64,000 bases of DNA from Bordetella genomosp. 9 (GTDB lineage: Bacteria; Pseudomonadota; Gammaproteobacteria; Burkholderiales; Burkholderiaceae_B), in NCBI RefSeq assembly GCF_002261425.1, contig NZ_NEVJ01000002.1, positions 1,054,001 to 1,118,000 on the forward strand, written 5' to 3'. Shown in pieces: positions 17,306 through 31,300 of this stretch (the stretch's first letter is position 1; the number at the start of each line of letters is the position of its first letter). The translations under genes and the position numbers were made by a program. The notes beneath the pieces were generated by a model that made no database searches, was not told the DNA's origin, and worked only from the letters and a program-made list of their open reading frames with translations.

Positions 17306-19753
17306 TCAGAAGCGGTAGGCCGCGGTGGCCATGACCGTCCTGTCTATGCCGTATCGGCAGTTGAGCCGGTCGTTGCGACAGACCACCGTCTCCTTGTTCG
17401 TCAGATTGGTCGCATCGACGGAGAACCGCCATGCGCCGGTCTCGTAGCCCAGCGATGCGTCGAGCGTCGTCGCGGGCGCGTTTTTCATCGTGTTCTGGAC
17501 GTCGATCCAGGTCGTGCCGACATAGCGCACGCCCAGCGCGGCGCGCCAGCCCTGGGCATAGCCTTCGGTAAAACGGTGCTGCAGCCACAGCGATGCCATG
17601 TGCCGCGGCGTGACGATGGGCGTCTTGCCCTGGCCGCCGTCGTTGCTGCGCAGATTGGTGACGTCGTTGTACGTGTAGGCGGCCAGGATGTCCCAGGTTC
17701 GCGCCAGGGTGGCCTTGGCCTGCAGTTCCAGGCCGCGCGAGCGGATTTCGCCCGCCTGAACATTGAAGCCGTCGTGCAGCGGATCGGGCGTCAGGCTGTC
17801 GTGCTGGCGCAGGTCGAATACCGCGATGGTGTAGAGCGCGTCGGCGTCGGGCGGCTGGATCTTGAGTCCGGCCTCGTACTGCCGCGCCTTGGCCGGGGTG
17901 AACGGCGTACCGGCGTAATCGACACCCGGCTGCGGCATGAAGGACGTGGCGTAGCTGACGTAGGGCGACACGCCCGGCATGATCTCGTAGGCCAGGCCCG
18001 CGCGTCCGCTGAAGGCGTTGTCGCGCTGCGTCGTGCGGGCCGATACGAGATGATCGACGGTCTGGTCGTCGTAGCGGTCGTGTCGTCCCGACAAGGTCAG
18101 CGTCCAGTCGCCGCGGCGTATCTGGTCCTGGGCGTACAGGCCCCATTGCGTGCTGGTCTGCTTGACGTCCAGGAAGGTGGACAGCGTGCCGGGCACCGGC
18201 AGGTGCAGGCCATACACCGGGTCGTCCAGGTCGAGATCCGGCGCGGGACCCTGCTTGTAGGTTTGCCAGCCTTCCAGGCGGCGGAAGTCGATGCCGAGCA
18301 GCAGGGTGTGGTTCGCGCCCAGGCCGTCGTCGAAGCGGCCTTCCAGCTGGTTGTCCAGCGCCAGGCCGTGCATGGCTTCGCGCGCGTCGACCAGATAGCG
18401 CGACAAGGTCCGGCCATCGGGCTGCAATGCCAGCGGATACAGGTTGCGCAGCGTCATGTCGCCATGCTGGTACCGCAGGTTCTGGCGCGCGGTCCAGGTC
18501 CGGTTGAAACGGTGTTCGAACTGGTAGCCGGCGCTGGCGACGTCGCGGTCGTAGCCGTCGTAGGCGTAGTCGCCCACCAGCGTGCGCCAGGGATAGTAGC
18601 TGCGCGATTCGCCGTCGTTGCGGTCGTGCTGGTAATGCAGCAGCAGCGTGAACGATGTATCGGCGGAGCGCCAGGTGTAGGCCGGTGCGACGTAGGCCAG
18701 GTTGTCGCGATAGCGGTGGCCGCTGCTGTATTCGTCCTGCGTGCCGGCTTCGCGGCCCGTGGCCGTCAAGCGGTACAGGGAAGAGCCCTGCGCGTCGATG
18801 GGGCCGCCCAGGTCCAGGTAGGCCTGGCGGTGATCGTAGGAACCCAGTTCGACCGCGACTTCGCGCACGGGCTGGTCGGGCGGCCGCTTGGTGGTGCGGT
18901 TGACCAGGCCGCCGGCGGACACCTGTCCGTACAGCGACGACGACGGACCGCGCAGGACCTCGATGCTTTCCAGCGCATAGGTGGGCAGGCGCGGCCGTAT
19001 CTGGTCGTATGGCATCTGGCTGAGGCCATCGCGGTAGTCGCCGGTCAGCTTGGCGTCGAAGCCGCGCAGCACGATCCAATCGTTGCGGATTTCGTTGCCG
19101 CCGTAGTTGTTGATCTGCACCCCGGGCGTGTATTGCAGCGCCTGCACCACCGACCCGGCATTGCGCGCCTGCATGTCGCGCTGGGTGATCACCGAGACCG
19201 ATTGCGGGTTGGCCAACAGGTCGGTGTCGGTCTTGGTGCCGGTGGTGGTCTCGCGGGCAACCAGGCTGTCGGCGTTGTCGACGATCGGCCGGGCCTGCAC
19301 CTGCACGGTCGGCAGCACGGCCGAGTCGGTCGCCGGCAGACGCACGATGTGATAGCTGCCGGCGCGGTCCTGGCGGGCTTCCAGGCCGCGGTCCGACAGC
19401 ACCGCGGCGAAGGCCTGGTCCAGCGTGTAGCGGCCGTGCAGGCCATCGCTGGCCGCGTCGCCCACCAACGATGGATCGAAGTACAGCAGCACGCCGGCCT
19501 GGCTCGCGATGGCTTGCACGACGCGCGCGAGGCGGTCGGAGGCGATGTCGAAACGCAGGCCGGGGTGTGTGGACGCGGCGGGTCGCGCCGCGGCATTGCC
19601 GTTGGACTGGACAGGCTGCGCGTGCGCGCGTCCGGCCAGGTCCGGCCAGAAGCCGCCCAGGCCCGCCACCAGGCTGGCGGTCACGATCCAGCCCCGCGCG
19701 GTATGCCGCCAGGATTGCCCATAGCAAGACGGTGCATCGCCTCTCCTCGTCAT
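17306..19753 (-). CDS. TonB-dependent siderophore receptor with STN signalling domain
   Basis: An outer-membrane receptor of about 815 residues, FpvA/FecA-type transducer class. After a signal sequence (hydrophobic 'GWIVTASLVAGLGG', cleavage near 'GRAHA'), the mature N-terminus carries a secretin/TonB short domain ('LRFDIASDRLARVVQAIASQ', 'GVLLYFDPSLVG', 'LDQAFAAVLSDRGLEA'), which contacts a FecR-like partner in the periplasm. The plug follows ('QSVSVITQRDMQARNAGSVV', 'WIVLRGFDAKLTGDYRDGL', 'ESIEVLRGPSSSLYG'), then a 22-strand-type barrel ending in aromatic 'AAYRF'. It should import the ferric siderophore made by the adjacent NRPS line. The ATG at 19753 is preferred; an ATG at 19807 would add 18 polar residues ahead of the signal peptide. 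Confidence 0.92.
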   Translation of the reverse strand: MTRRGDAPSCYGQSWRHTARGWIVTASLVAGLGGFWPDLAGRAHAQPVQSNGNAAARPAASTHPGLRFDIASDRLARVVQAIASQAGVLLYFDPSLVGDAASDGLHGRYTLDQAFAAVLSDRGLEARQDRAGSYHIVRLPATDSAVLPTVQVQARPIVDNADSLVARETTTGTKTDTDLLANPQSVSVITQRDMQARNAGSVVQALQYTPGVQINNYGGNEIRNDWIVLRGFDAKLTGDYRDGLSQMPYDQIRPRLPTYALESIEVLRGPSSSLYGQVSAGGLVNRTTKRPPDQPVREVAVELGSYDHRQAYLDLGGPIDAQGSSLYRLTATGREAGTQDEYSSGHRYRDNLAYVAPAYTWRSADTSFTLLLHYQHDRNDGESRSYYPWRTLVGDYAYDGYDRDVASAGYQFEHRFNRTWTARQNLRYQHGDMTLRNLYPLALQPDGRTLSRYLVDAREAMHGLALDNQLEGRFDDGLGANHTLLLGIDFRRLEGWQTYKQGPAPDLDLDDPVYGLHLPVPGTLSTFLDVKQTSTQWGLYAQDQIRRGDWTLTLSGRHDRYDDQTVDHLVSARTTQRDNAFSGRAGLAYEIMPGVSPYVSYATSFMPQPGVDYAGTPFTPAKARQYEAGLKIQPPDADALYTIAVFDLRQHDSLTPDPLHDGFNVQAGEIRSRGLELQAKATLARTWDILAAYTYNDVTNLRSNDGGQGKTPIVTPRHMASLWLQHRFTEGYAQGWRAALGVRYVGTTWIDVQNTMKNAPATTLDASLGYETGAWRFSVDATNLTNKETVVCRNDRLNCRYGIDRTVMATAAYRF

Positions 19754-19914
19754 GACGTGGAATTCCGTTGTCGGCCCGTCTTCAGGCCGTCCGTGCATAG
19801 AGGACACGCGAGCATGTGCAAACCGGAAAGCGCTGGACGAAGTTTTTTGGGGAGACTGCCTCGGTAGGGATGTGACGGGAGAGCGGCGGACGGCTGGCCG
19901 GCCGCGGCCCTGGT

Positions 19915-20916
19915 TCAGGCGGCGCGGCGCGCGGAGACGTCCACCCAGTACGGCGTACGGTGCGTGATGGCGATCGGCAGCAGGCCGCCGATCGCCTCCA
20001 GCACGCGGTCGGTGTCGTCCGTGGGAAAGAGGCCCGACAGGCGCATGCGCCCGGCGGCGTCGTCACAGGTGATGTAGCCGCGGCGATAGCGGCTGAGTTC
20101 CGCCAGGAAGTCCGCCAGGCTGATGTTGTCGGCGGCGATGCGCCCCTGCAGCCAGGCGTCGGTGCCGGCGGCGATGGGGCGCACCGAGCCCAGGCCGCCG
20201 CGAAACAGGGTGGCCTGGTGGCCGGCCGCCAGGTAGCCCGGTTCGCTGCCATTGCCCGGATGCAGGCTGACCTGCCCTTCGTAGACCGCCACGGTGGCGT
20301 GATCGTCGTCGAGCCGGATGTTGAAGCGGGTGCCCAGCGCGCGCACCACGCCGGCCGCGGTGCGGACCTGGAAGGGCAGGCGGGCATAGGCCGGCGCATG
20401 GCCGGTGGTGAAATAGGCTTCGCCCTGGCGCAGCGTGACGATGCGCCCGGCATCGCTGAAATTCACGTCGATGCCGCTGCCGCTATTGAGCATGATGCGG
20501 CTGTCGTCGCGCAGGACGACTTCGCGGCGCGCGCCGATGGCGGCGGCGTAGTCGGGCGAGATGCGCAGGAAGCGCATGCGGTCCATCAGCCAGACGGCGG
20601 GCGCGCCCAGGACCAGCAGTCCGGCGGCGCCGCGCAGCAGGCGGCGGCGCGTGCTCTTGCGCCGCGCGCGGCTCAGGGCCTCGTAGGCCGGCCGGTTGCG
20701 GATGGCGTTCATGCGGTCGTCGGCATGGGCCAGTTGCGCCCAGGCCCGCTGGTGATCGGCATCGGCCGCGCACCAGGCGATCCAGGCCTCGCGATCCTTG
20801 GCGGTGGCCTGGCCGGAGGAAAACAGCACATACCATCGCGCGGCTTCTTCGGCGACGCGCGGCTCCAGCGGAATGCCGCCCGCGTACATGGCGCGCTGCC
20901 CGGTGCCCCGGGTCAT
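19915..20916 (-). CDS. fecR: FecR-like anti-sigma/signal transducer
   Basis: A 333-residue inner-membrane regulator. The N-terminal DUF4880 block is 'RVAEEAARWYVLFSSGQATA' with 'WIAWCAADADHQRAWAQL'. A basic segment and a hydrophobic helix follow ('RRRLLRGAAGLLVLGAPAVW'), then the periplasmic FecR domain ('RREVVLRDDSRIMLNSGSGI', 'VRTAAGVVRALGTRFNIRLD', 'VAVYEGQVSL') and a C-terminal STN-like region ('LADFLAELSRYRRGYITCDD'). It relays receptor occupancy to the sigma factor encoded just upstream. The ATG at 20916 overlaps that sigma gene's stop (ATGA), so translation is coupled. A 161-bp gap without a clear promoter separates it from the receptor gene. Confidence 0.92.
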   Translation of the reverse strand: MTRGTGQRAMYAGGIPLEPRVAEEAARWYVLFSSGQATAKDREAWIAWCAADADHQRAWAQLAHADDRMNAIRNRPAYEALSRARRKSTRRRLLRGAAGLLVLGAPAVWLMDRMRFLRISPDYAAAIGARREVVLRDDSRIMLNSGSGIDVNFSDAGRIVTLRQGEAYFTTGHAPAYARLPFQVRTAAGVVRALGTRFNIRLDDDHATVAVYEGQVSLHPGNGSEPGYLAAGHQATLFRGGLGSVRPIAAGTDAWLQGRIAADNISLADFLAELSRYRRGYITCDDAAGRMRLSGLFPTDDTDRVLEAIGGLLPIAITHRTPYWVDVSARRAA

Positions 20917-21428
20917 TGCGCCGTCTCTTGCAGGAAAAAGCATGCCTGCACGGCACGCACCATGTAGTTGCCGACGGTGCGCGGGGTCACGCCCAGGCGC
21001 CGCGCGATCTCTTCGTGTTTCAGGCCTTCCAGCTGCGCCAGCAGGAAGGCTTCCCGCACCTTGCCGGGCAGGGCGTCCAGCGCGGCGTCGATGGCATAGA
21101 GCTGTTCCAGCACCAGCTTGCGCTGTTCCGGATCGGGCGCGTACTGCTCCGGCACCAGGGCCAGGGCATCCAGGTAGGCGCGCTCGATGGCGTTGCGGCG
21201 GTAATGGTTGGCCAGCAGGCGTCGGGCCACGGTGGCCAGGAAGGCGCGCGGCTCGGTCAAGGCCGGCAGCTCGCGGGCCGCCAGGATGCGCACGAACGTG
21301 TCCTGCGCCAGGTCGATGGCGGCTTCCTCGCCGCCCATGCGGTGGCGGAGCCAGCCCGCCAGCCAGGGCTGATGCTGGGAGTAAAGCGCTTCCGTTCTTT
21401 GATGCACGCTCAGCTCGTCGCCAGACAT
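20913..21428 (-). CDS. fecI: FecI-like ECF sigma factor
   Basis: A 171-residue ECF sigma factor. Region 2 reads 'AIDLAQDTFVRILAA' and 'EPRAFLATVARRLLANHYRR'; region 4 reads 'LDALPGKVREAFLLAQLEGL', 'HEEIARRLGVTPRTVGNYMV' and 'RAVQACFFL', typical of the FecI group. It is encoded in a coupled fecI-fecR pair upstream of an STN-domain receptor, the classical cell-surface-signalling arrangement. The expected target is the receptor operon, activated when ferric siderophore is bound outside. A Fur-box-like element lies 39 bases upstream of its start. Confidence 0.93.
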   Translation of the reverse strand: MSGDELSVHQRTEALYSQHQPWLAGWLRHRMGGEEAAIDLAQDTFVRILAARELPALTEPRAFLATVARRLLANHYRRNAIERAYLDALALVPEQYAPDPEQRKLVLEQLYAIDAALDALPGKVREAFLLAQLEGLKHEEIARRLGVTPRTVGNYMVRAVQACFFLQETAQ

Positions 21429-21466
21429 GGAAGGTGTCTCCGGAAGAGGGTCGGTTGATGGAACTG

Positions 21467-21485
21467 TTTAATGATAACGCTTATC
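21467..21485. promoter_or_regulatory. Candidate Fur box in the fecI-mbtH divergent region
   Basis: The 19 bases at 21467-21485 match the Fur consensus (GATAATGATAATCATTATC) at 14 positions by hand count. The core is a perfect TGATAA-CGC-TTATCA palindrome (21472-21486). It lies between the FecI-like gene (start 21428) and mbtH (start 21621), so iron-loaded Fur could repress the regulatory operon directly and biosynthesis directly or indirectly. Confidence 0.75.
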
Positions 21486-21520
21486 AATTACTTTTCATAA
21501 CGGGTTTCCACATTCGACCG

Positions 21521-21545
21521 TAAATTCCATGCGCCGTCGTTCGTC
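21521..21545 (+). promoter_or_regulatory. Candidate iron-starvation (PvdS/OrbS-type) promoter of the siderophore operon
   Basis: TAAAT at 21521-21525 and CGTC at 21542-21545 are separated so as to fit both the PvdS box (TAAAT-N16-CGT) and the OrbS promoter form (TAAA-N17-CGTC). The element is on the coding strand about 76 bases upstream of the mbtH ATG. The sigma factor that would read it is encoded at 16734-17255. Confidence 0.7.
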
Positions 21546-21620
21546 AACGGAAATGAGAGCTAATCCTGTTTATCGACAGGCTTCGCTCGCCCCCGACTAT
21601 CGACACGGACGGAATGAATC

Positions 21621-21845
21621 ATGAGTTGCTTCGATCGTGAAGGCGCAATTCTGCGGGTGCTGGTCAACGACGAGGAACAGTATTCGTTGTGGCCCGATTT
21701 CAAGGCCGTCCCGGCCGGCTGGCGCGATACCGGCATACAGGGTGACAAGCAGACGTGTCTGGCATATGTCGAGCAGGTCTGGACCGACATGCGGCCGCTG
21801 TCGCTGCGCCGCTTCATGGATGAACACGCACCGGCGGTGGAATGA
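21621..21845 (+). CDS. MbtH-like NRPS chaperone
   Basis: A 74-residue MbtH-family protein. The signature is complete: 'NDEEQYSLWPDFKAVPAGW' followed by 'WTDMRPLSLRRFMDEHA'. MbtH proteins bind the N-terminal subdomain of adenylation domains and are needed for their solubility or activity. It is the first gene of the biosynthetic operon; its stop overlaps the thioesterase start (ATGA). Several A domains downstream could be clients. Confidence 0.96.
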   Translation: MSCFDREGAILRVLVNDEEQYSLWPDFKAVPAGWRDTGIQGDKQTCLAYVEQVWTDMRPLSLRRFMDEHAPAVE

Positions 21846-22582
21846 TGTCGCCGGCGGTCTCCCTGTTGTGCCTGCCGTGCGCGGGCGCCAGCGCCACGAT
21901 GTACCTGCGCTGGCGCCGCCGGGTCGAGCCCTGGCTGCGCATCGTGCCGGTGGAGCTGCCCGGCCGCGGCGTGCGGATGGACGAGCCTTATGCGACGGAC
22001 GTCGACGCGCTGGCCGCGCGGCTGGTCGACGAACATGCGCCGGACATGGCGGGTCCGTACGTGCTGTTCGGACACAGCATGGGGGCCTTGCTGGCCTATC
22101 ACATGGCCGCGCGGATCGCACGGGCAGGGGGCGAAGCGCCGCGCCTGCTGATCGTGTCGGGCAGCCCCGCACCCGCGCATCGCGATCTCTCGCGCTTCGA
22201 CGGCTTGGATAACGATCAGGCGCTGGTCAACGATCTGCGCAAGCAGGGCGGAACGCCGGATGCCGTGCTGGGCAGCCGCGGGCTGCGCCGCTTCGCGCTG
22301 GATACGCTGGCGGCCGACTACGCCATGTGCCGCGCGTACCGGTATGCGCCGGGCCCGCGCCTGGCGGTGCCGCTGCTGGTGCTGGCCGGACGTGACGATG
22401 ACATCGCGCCGGCGGCCATCGATGCATGGCACGAGGAAACACAGGCCGGCGTGCGCCAGGTCTGGTTCGACGGCGGGCATTTCTTCATCAAGCATCGCGA
22501 AGAGGAAGTCCTGGCGCTGCTGGACCGCGCACTGCGGCCCTTGGCGGAACAGGCGCGCCGCGGGTCGGTCGCGCTGGCTTGA
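21842..22582 (+). CDS. Type II thioesterase (NRPS proofreading)
   Basis: A 246-residue alpha/beta hydrolase of the GrsT/TEII family. The N-terminus 'VSLLCLPCAGASATMYLRWR' and 'VELPGRGVRMDEP' are typical. The catalytic Ser is in 'LFGHSMGALLAYHMA', Asp in 'LAGRDDDIAP' and His in 'FDGGHFFIKH'. It removes stalled or mis-primed groups from carrier domains. Two adjacent ATGs (21842 and 21845) are possible; the first overlaps the mbtH stop. It is distinct from the cis-acting thioesterase at the end of the last NRPS. Confidence 0.93.
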   Translation: MMSPAVSLLCLPCAGASATMYLRWRRRVEPWLRIVPVELPGRGVRMDEPYATDVDALAARLVDEHAPDMAGPYVLFGHSMGALLAYHMAARIARAGGEAPRLLIVSGSPAPAHRDLSRFDGLDNDQALVNDLRKQGGTPDAVLGSRGLRRFALDTLAADYAMCRAYRYAPGPRLAVPLLVLAGRDDDIAPAAIDAWHEETQAGVRQVWFDGGHFFIKHREEEVLALLDRALRPLAEQARRGSVALA

Positions 22583-22595
22583 AGCGAGCCCATCA

Positions 22596-23572
22596 ATGGA
22601 ACGAGACGAAGGTAAGGGCGCTGCAGGCGCCGGATTGCCGGCGGTATTGTCGCCACGGTATGCGGGCCAGTCCCTGCAGCAGGCGCTGCCGGAGCTGCGC
22701 GCCCATATCGACGCCGCGCTGGCGCGTACCGGCGGCGTGCTGATGCGCGGATTCCAGGTCGAGTCGGTGGAGGCGTTCAAGGCCTTCGCGGCGGCCTTCG
22801 GCCATCCGCTGCTCGCCTACGAATTCGCGTCGACGCCGCGCAGCGCGGTGTCGTCGGGCATCTATACCAGCACCGAATATCCGGCTCACCAGCATATCCC
22901 GCTGCACAACGAGCAGGCCTATACGCGCGAGTGGCCGATGAAGATCTGGTTCCACTGCGTGAAGGCCGCGCAGTCGGGCGGCGAGACGCCCATCGCCGAC
23001 AGCCGGGCGATCTACCGGCGCATCGCACCCGCCATACGCGAGCGCTTCGCGCAAGGGCTGATGTACGTGCGCCATTTCGGCGAGTTCGACGTGCCGTGGC
23101 AGCAGGTGTTCAACACCGATGAGCGCGCGCGCGTCGAAGCGTATTGCAGGCGCGCCGGCATCGAGTGGGAATGGCTGGCGGACGACGGCCTGCGCACCCG
23201 CCAGCGCTGCCAGGGCGTGGAGCGCCATCCGCATACCGGCGAGATGGTCTGGTTCAACCAGGCGCATCTGTTCCATGTGTCGGCGCTGGATCCGGACGTG
23301 CGCGAATCGCTGGAAGACCTGCTCGGCGCGGACCGGATGCCGCGCAACGTGTACTACGCCGACGGGTCGGCCATCGCCGATGGCGTGTTCGACGAAATAC
23401 GCCAGGCCCTGGCCGCCGAGACGGTGATGTTTCCCTGGCGTGAAGGGGATGTGCTGATGCTGGACAACATGCTGGCGGCGCATGCGCGCACGCCGTACCG
23501 CGGCGAACGCAAGGTCGTGGTGGCCATGGCCCAACCGCATGGCACCGCGATGTTCAACGACGCGGCGGCGGC

Positions 23573-23576
<4 letters not shown>
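22596..23576 (+). CDS. SyrP/TauD-like Fe(II)/2-oxoglutarate oxygenase, putative aspartyl beta-hydroxylase
   Basis: A 326-residue discrete non-haem iron oxygenase. The metal triad is His104 and Glu106 in 'PLHNEQAY' plus His296 in 'LAAHARTPY'; Arg305 ('GERKVVV') would bind 2-oxoglutarate. Family blocks 'GGVLMRGFQV' and 'GGETPIADSRAIYRRI' are present, and 'MVWFNQAHLFHVSALDP' is the SyrP-type central segment. SyrP relatives hydroxylate Asp while it is tethered to a carrier domain. It is a paralogue of the hydroxylase domain fused to the next protein. Having two hydroxylases fits the two Asp-type A domains on the line; by analogy with cupriachelin-type systems the discrete enzyme may serve the second Asp. 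It lies 13 bases after the thioesterase gene and overlaps the next ORF by 4 bases. Confidence 0.88.
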
Positions 23577-28303
<4,727 letters not shown>

Positions 28304-28308
28304 GGCGT

Positions 28309-31300
28309 ATGGACATGCACATGCCGGAAGCGGGACCGCAAGGATTGGCCGCGGGGGCAGCCACGGGGTTGGCCATGGTTGTCGATCACCTGCCACCGAG
28401 TCCAGAGCAGCGCGCCATCGTGGCGGCGGGCGAGGCGCGGCGCGCGCGAGTGGCGCTGGTGGAACTGACGGGACGGCTGGACACGGCGCGGCTGCGCAAG
28501 GCGCTCGATGACGTTGCCGCGCGCCATGACAGCCTGCGGCACGGCTATGGGCGCGTGCCGGGCTATCGGGGCCCGCGTGTGCTGCCGGAGGCCGGGCAGG
28601 GATGGCGATGGGAAGTCCGGGATCAGGCCGACGCTGCCTCAGCATCGCCCATCGCGACCTGGGCTGCCGATGCATCGCAGCCGCGTGCGGCGCTATGGCA
28701 CATGGCTCCGGATCGCGCCTTGCTCGCCATCGCGGTGCCCGCGCTGGCGGCCGATGACGCGTCCATGCGTATCCTGCTGCGCGACCTTGCGCGTTGCTAC
28801 GCGGCGTCCGGCGCGGACGCCGGCGACGAATTGCCGTTCGCCTATGCCGAATACATCGAGTGGCGGCGCGAACTGGACGAGGACGCCGATGCACCGGCCG
28901 CGCGGGCCTACTGGACGCGCTACCTCGCGCCGCATGCGGACACGCCCGGACCGGCATTGCCGACTCGCCTCGGGGCGGGGCGGGCGGGGGTGGCGCCCGC
29001 GAGCGACGGCGACGACAAAGCAGTCCTGTCGCCCGCGGATGGCGAGGGCGAGTCACTCTCGGTCCCGGCGCACGCCGATGACGAGGCGGCCAGGCCCCCC
29101 GCGGACGGCCTGCGGGTGGCTATGGACCTGGGCGCGGACGTCGTGTCTGCACTGCGTGCGGCCGCCGATCGGATGAATGTCGCGCTGCCCGTGGTGATGC
29201 AGGCCGCCTGGTGGAGTGCGCTGGGGCGGCTGGTCGGGGGCTGGCGCTTCCTGGGCGGCTGGCAGCACGATTGCCGCCGCGATTACGAGATGCTGGCCGG
29301 CGCGGTCGGCGCCTACGAGAAGATCCTTCCCATCGCCATCGACTGGGAAAGCGACGAGCCGTTCGGCCGTTGCGTCGAACGGCTCGCCGCGACGCTGGCT
29401 CGCCATGTCGAAGCCCAGGAGTACTGGGCTGTGGATGCGCCCACGACGGCGGCGCATCTGGAAGCGGGTTTCCAATACGTCGACGAGCCGGAGCTCGGCA
29501 ACGCCGCGCTAGCCTGGTCGCCGCGCAACATGCCCGGGCCGGCGAGCGGATTCGCCATGGCCTTGCAGGTCGGTATGCGCGGCGCGGATGCGCGGCTGAC
29601 ATTGGCTCATCATGCGACGCATTATCCGTCCTGGGCCATGCGGGCGTTGCTGGAGCAATACGCCGCGCTGCTGGGCCACGTGGCGCGTGAACCCGACACG
29701 GCGATCGGGCGCTTGCGTGTCCTGGACGATGCCGCGCGTCAGGCGCTGCTGGCGCGTCGAGGGGAAGCGCTGGATGCCGGCGCGGAAACGCTGCCGCGCC
29801 AGATCGCGGGCTGGGCGTTGCGCAGCCCGGATGCCGTGGCCGTGCGTGACGCGGACCAGGCACTGACCTACGCGGACCTGGAGCGGCGGGTGGCGACGGC
29901 GGCCCGGGGCTTGCACCGGTTGGGCGCGCGGCGTGGCGGCACGGTCGCATTGCGGCTGCCGCGCGATGCCGTCCTGGTGGTGGCCATGCTGGCCGCGTGG
30001 CGCTGCGGCGCGGCCTATCTGCCCATGGAGCCGGATTGGCCGGATGCGCGCTGCGCCGCCATCGTGCGCGCGGCGGCGCCGGATTGCGTACTGGTGGCGG
30101 GCGATGACGTGATGGCCGGCGCGGCGGCGTGGGCGTCCGGCCTGCCGGTCGCTTCCCGGGCTGCGCTGGGCTTCGGTTCCGATGCGGTTGGGCATGCGGA
30201 CGTCGAGCCGGGCAATCCGCGGGCAGGGCAGCGGATTGGTCAGCCGGATCGGCAACTGGATGGTCAACCGCTCGGTCAGCCGGATGGTCAGCCAGACGAT
30301 CCCTCGGCATTGGACGACGTCGCCTATGTGCTGTTCACCTCGGGATCCACCGGCGAACCCAAGGGCGTGCCCATCGCGCATGGGCAGCTTCTGAATTACG
30401 TCGCGGCCGCCACGCGCGCGATGGACCTGGGGCAGTCGCGCCGTTGGGCGCTTACGGGCACGGTCGCGGCCGATCTGGGCAATACGGCCTTGTTCGGGGC
30501 GCTCTACAACGGCGGCACGCTGGTGATCGCCGGTCCCGACGACATGCGCGATGGGGCGGCTTTCCGCCGTTTTCTGGCGACGCAGCGCGTCGATGGGATC
30601 AAGATCGTGCCGTCCCACCTGGAAGCCCTGCTGGATCATGAGGACGCCATCGTGCCGGCGCGCGTGGTGCTGGGCGGCGAGGCCGCTTCCGCCGCGCTGG
30701 TGCGGCGCATCGCCGGCATCGCGCCGGACTGCCGGGTCTACAACCATTACGGTCCGACCGAATCGACCGTGGGCGTGATGGTGCACGCGGTGACCCTGCC
30801 GGCACAGGAGCCGTCGGGGTCCGGCGCCGCCAATGCTTCGGCCGCGGACGCGGGCGACACGGTTGGCGCCGCCATGCTGCCGCTGACGCGGGTGCTGGCC
30901 AACTGCGTCGTCGACGTGCTGGATACCGGCATGGAGCCGACTCCGGTCGGCGGTATCGGCGAAGTCTATCTGGGCGGCGCGCAGCTGTGCGCCGGCTATA
31001 TCGGCCCGCGTGGCGCGGACGCTTTCCTCGAGGACCCGCATCGCCCCGGCCAACGCCTGTACCGCTCGGGCGATCTTGCCTGCGTGCTGCGGGATGGCGC
31101 GATCCGCCTGGCGGGACGTGCCGATCACCAGGTCAAGATCCGCGGCCATCGCATCGAACCCGCCGAGATCGAAGCACGCCTGCTTGCCCTGCCCGACGTA
31201 CGGCAGGCGGTAGTGATCGCCACGCCGTCGGCGGCGGGCGCGGTATTGACGGCCTGCGTCGTCGCCACCGTCGAGGCGCCGGTGGCACGGGCTTCCGACG

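Noticed and set aside
19754..19914. Search for an iron-starvation or FecI-type promoter ahead of the receptor
   Set aside because: No TAAA-N17-CGTC element and no convincing GGAAAT-type -35 on the minus strand; receptor transcription may come from the fecI-fecR promoter or an element I cannot recognise.
22260..22595. Extended start for the discrete oxygenase
   Set aside because: This part lies out of frame inside the thioesterase gene; the ATG at 22596 gives a family-length protein.
28309..29700. Treating the first domain as a working condensation domain
   Set aside because: Both catalytic histidines are replaced (Pro-Ala) and a functional C domain is already present at the end of the preceding protein.
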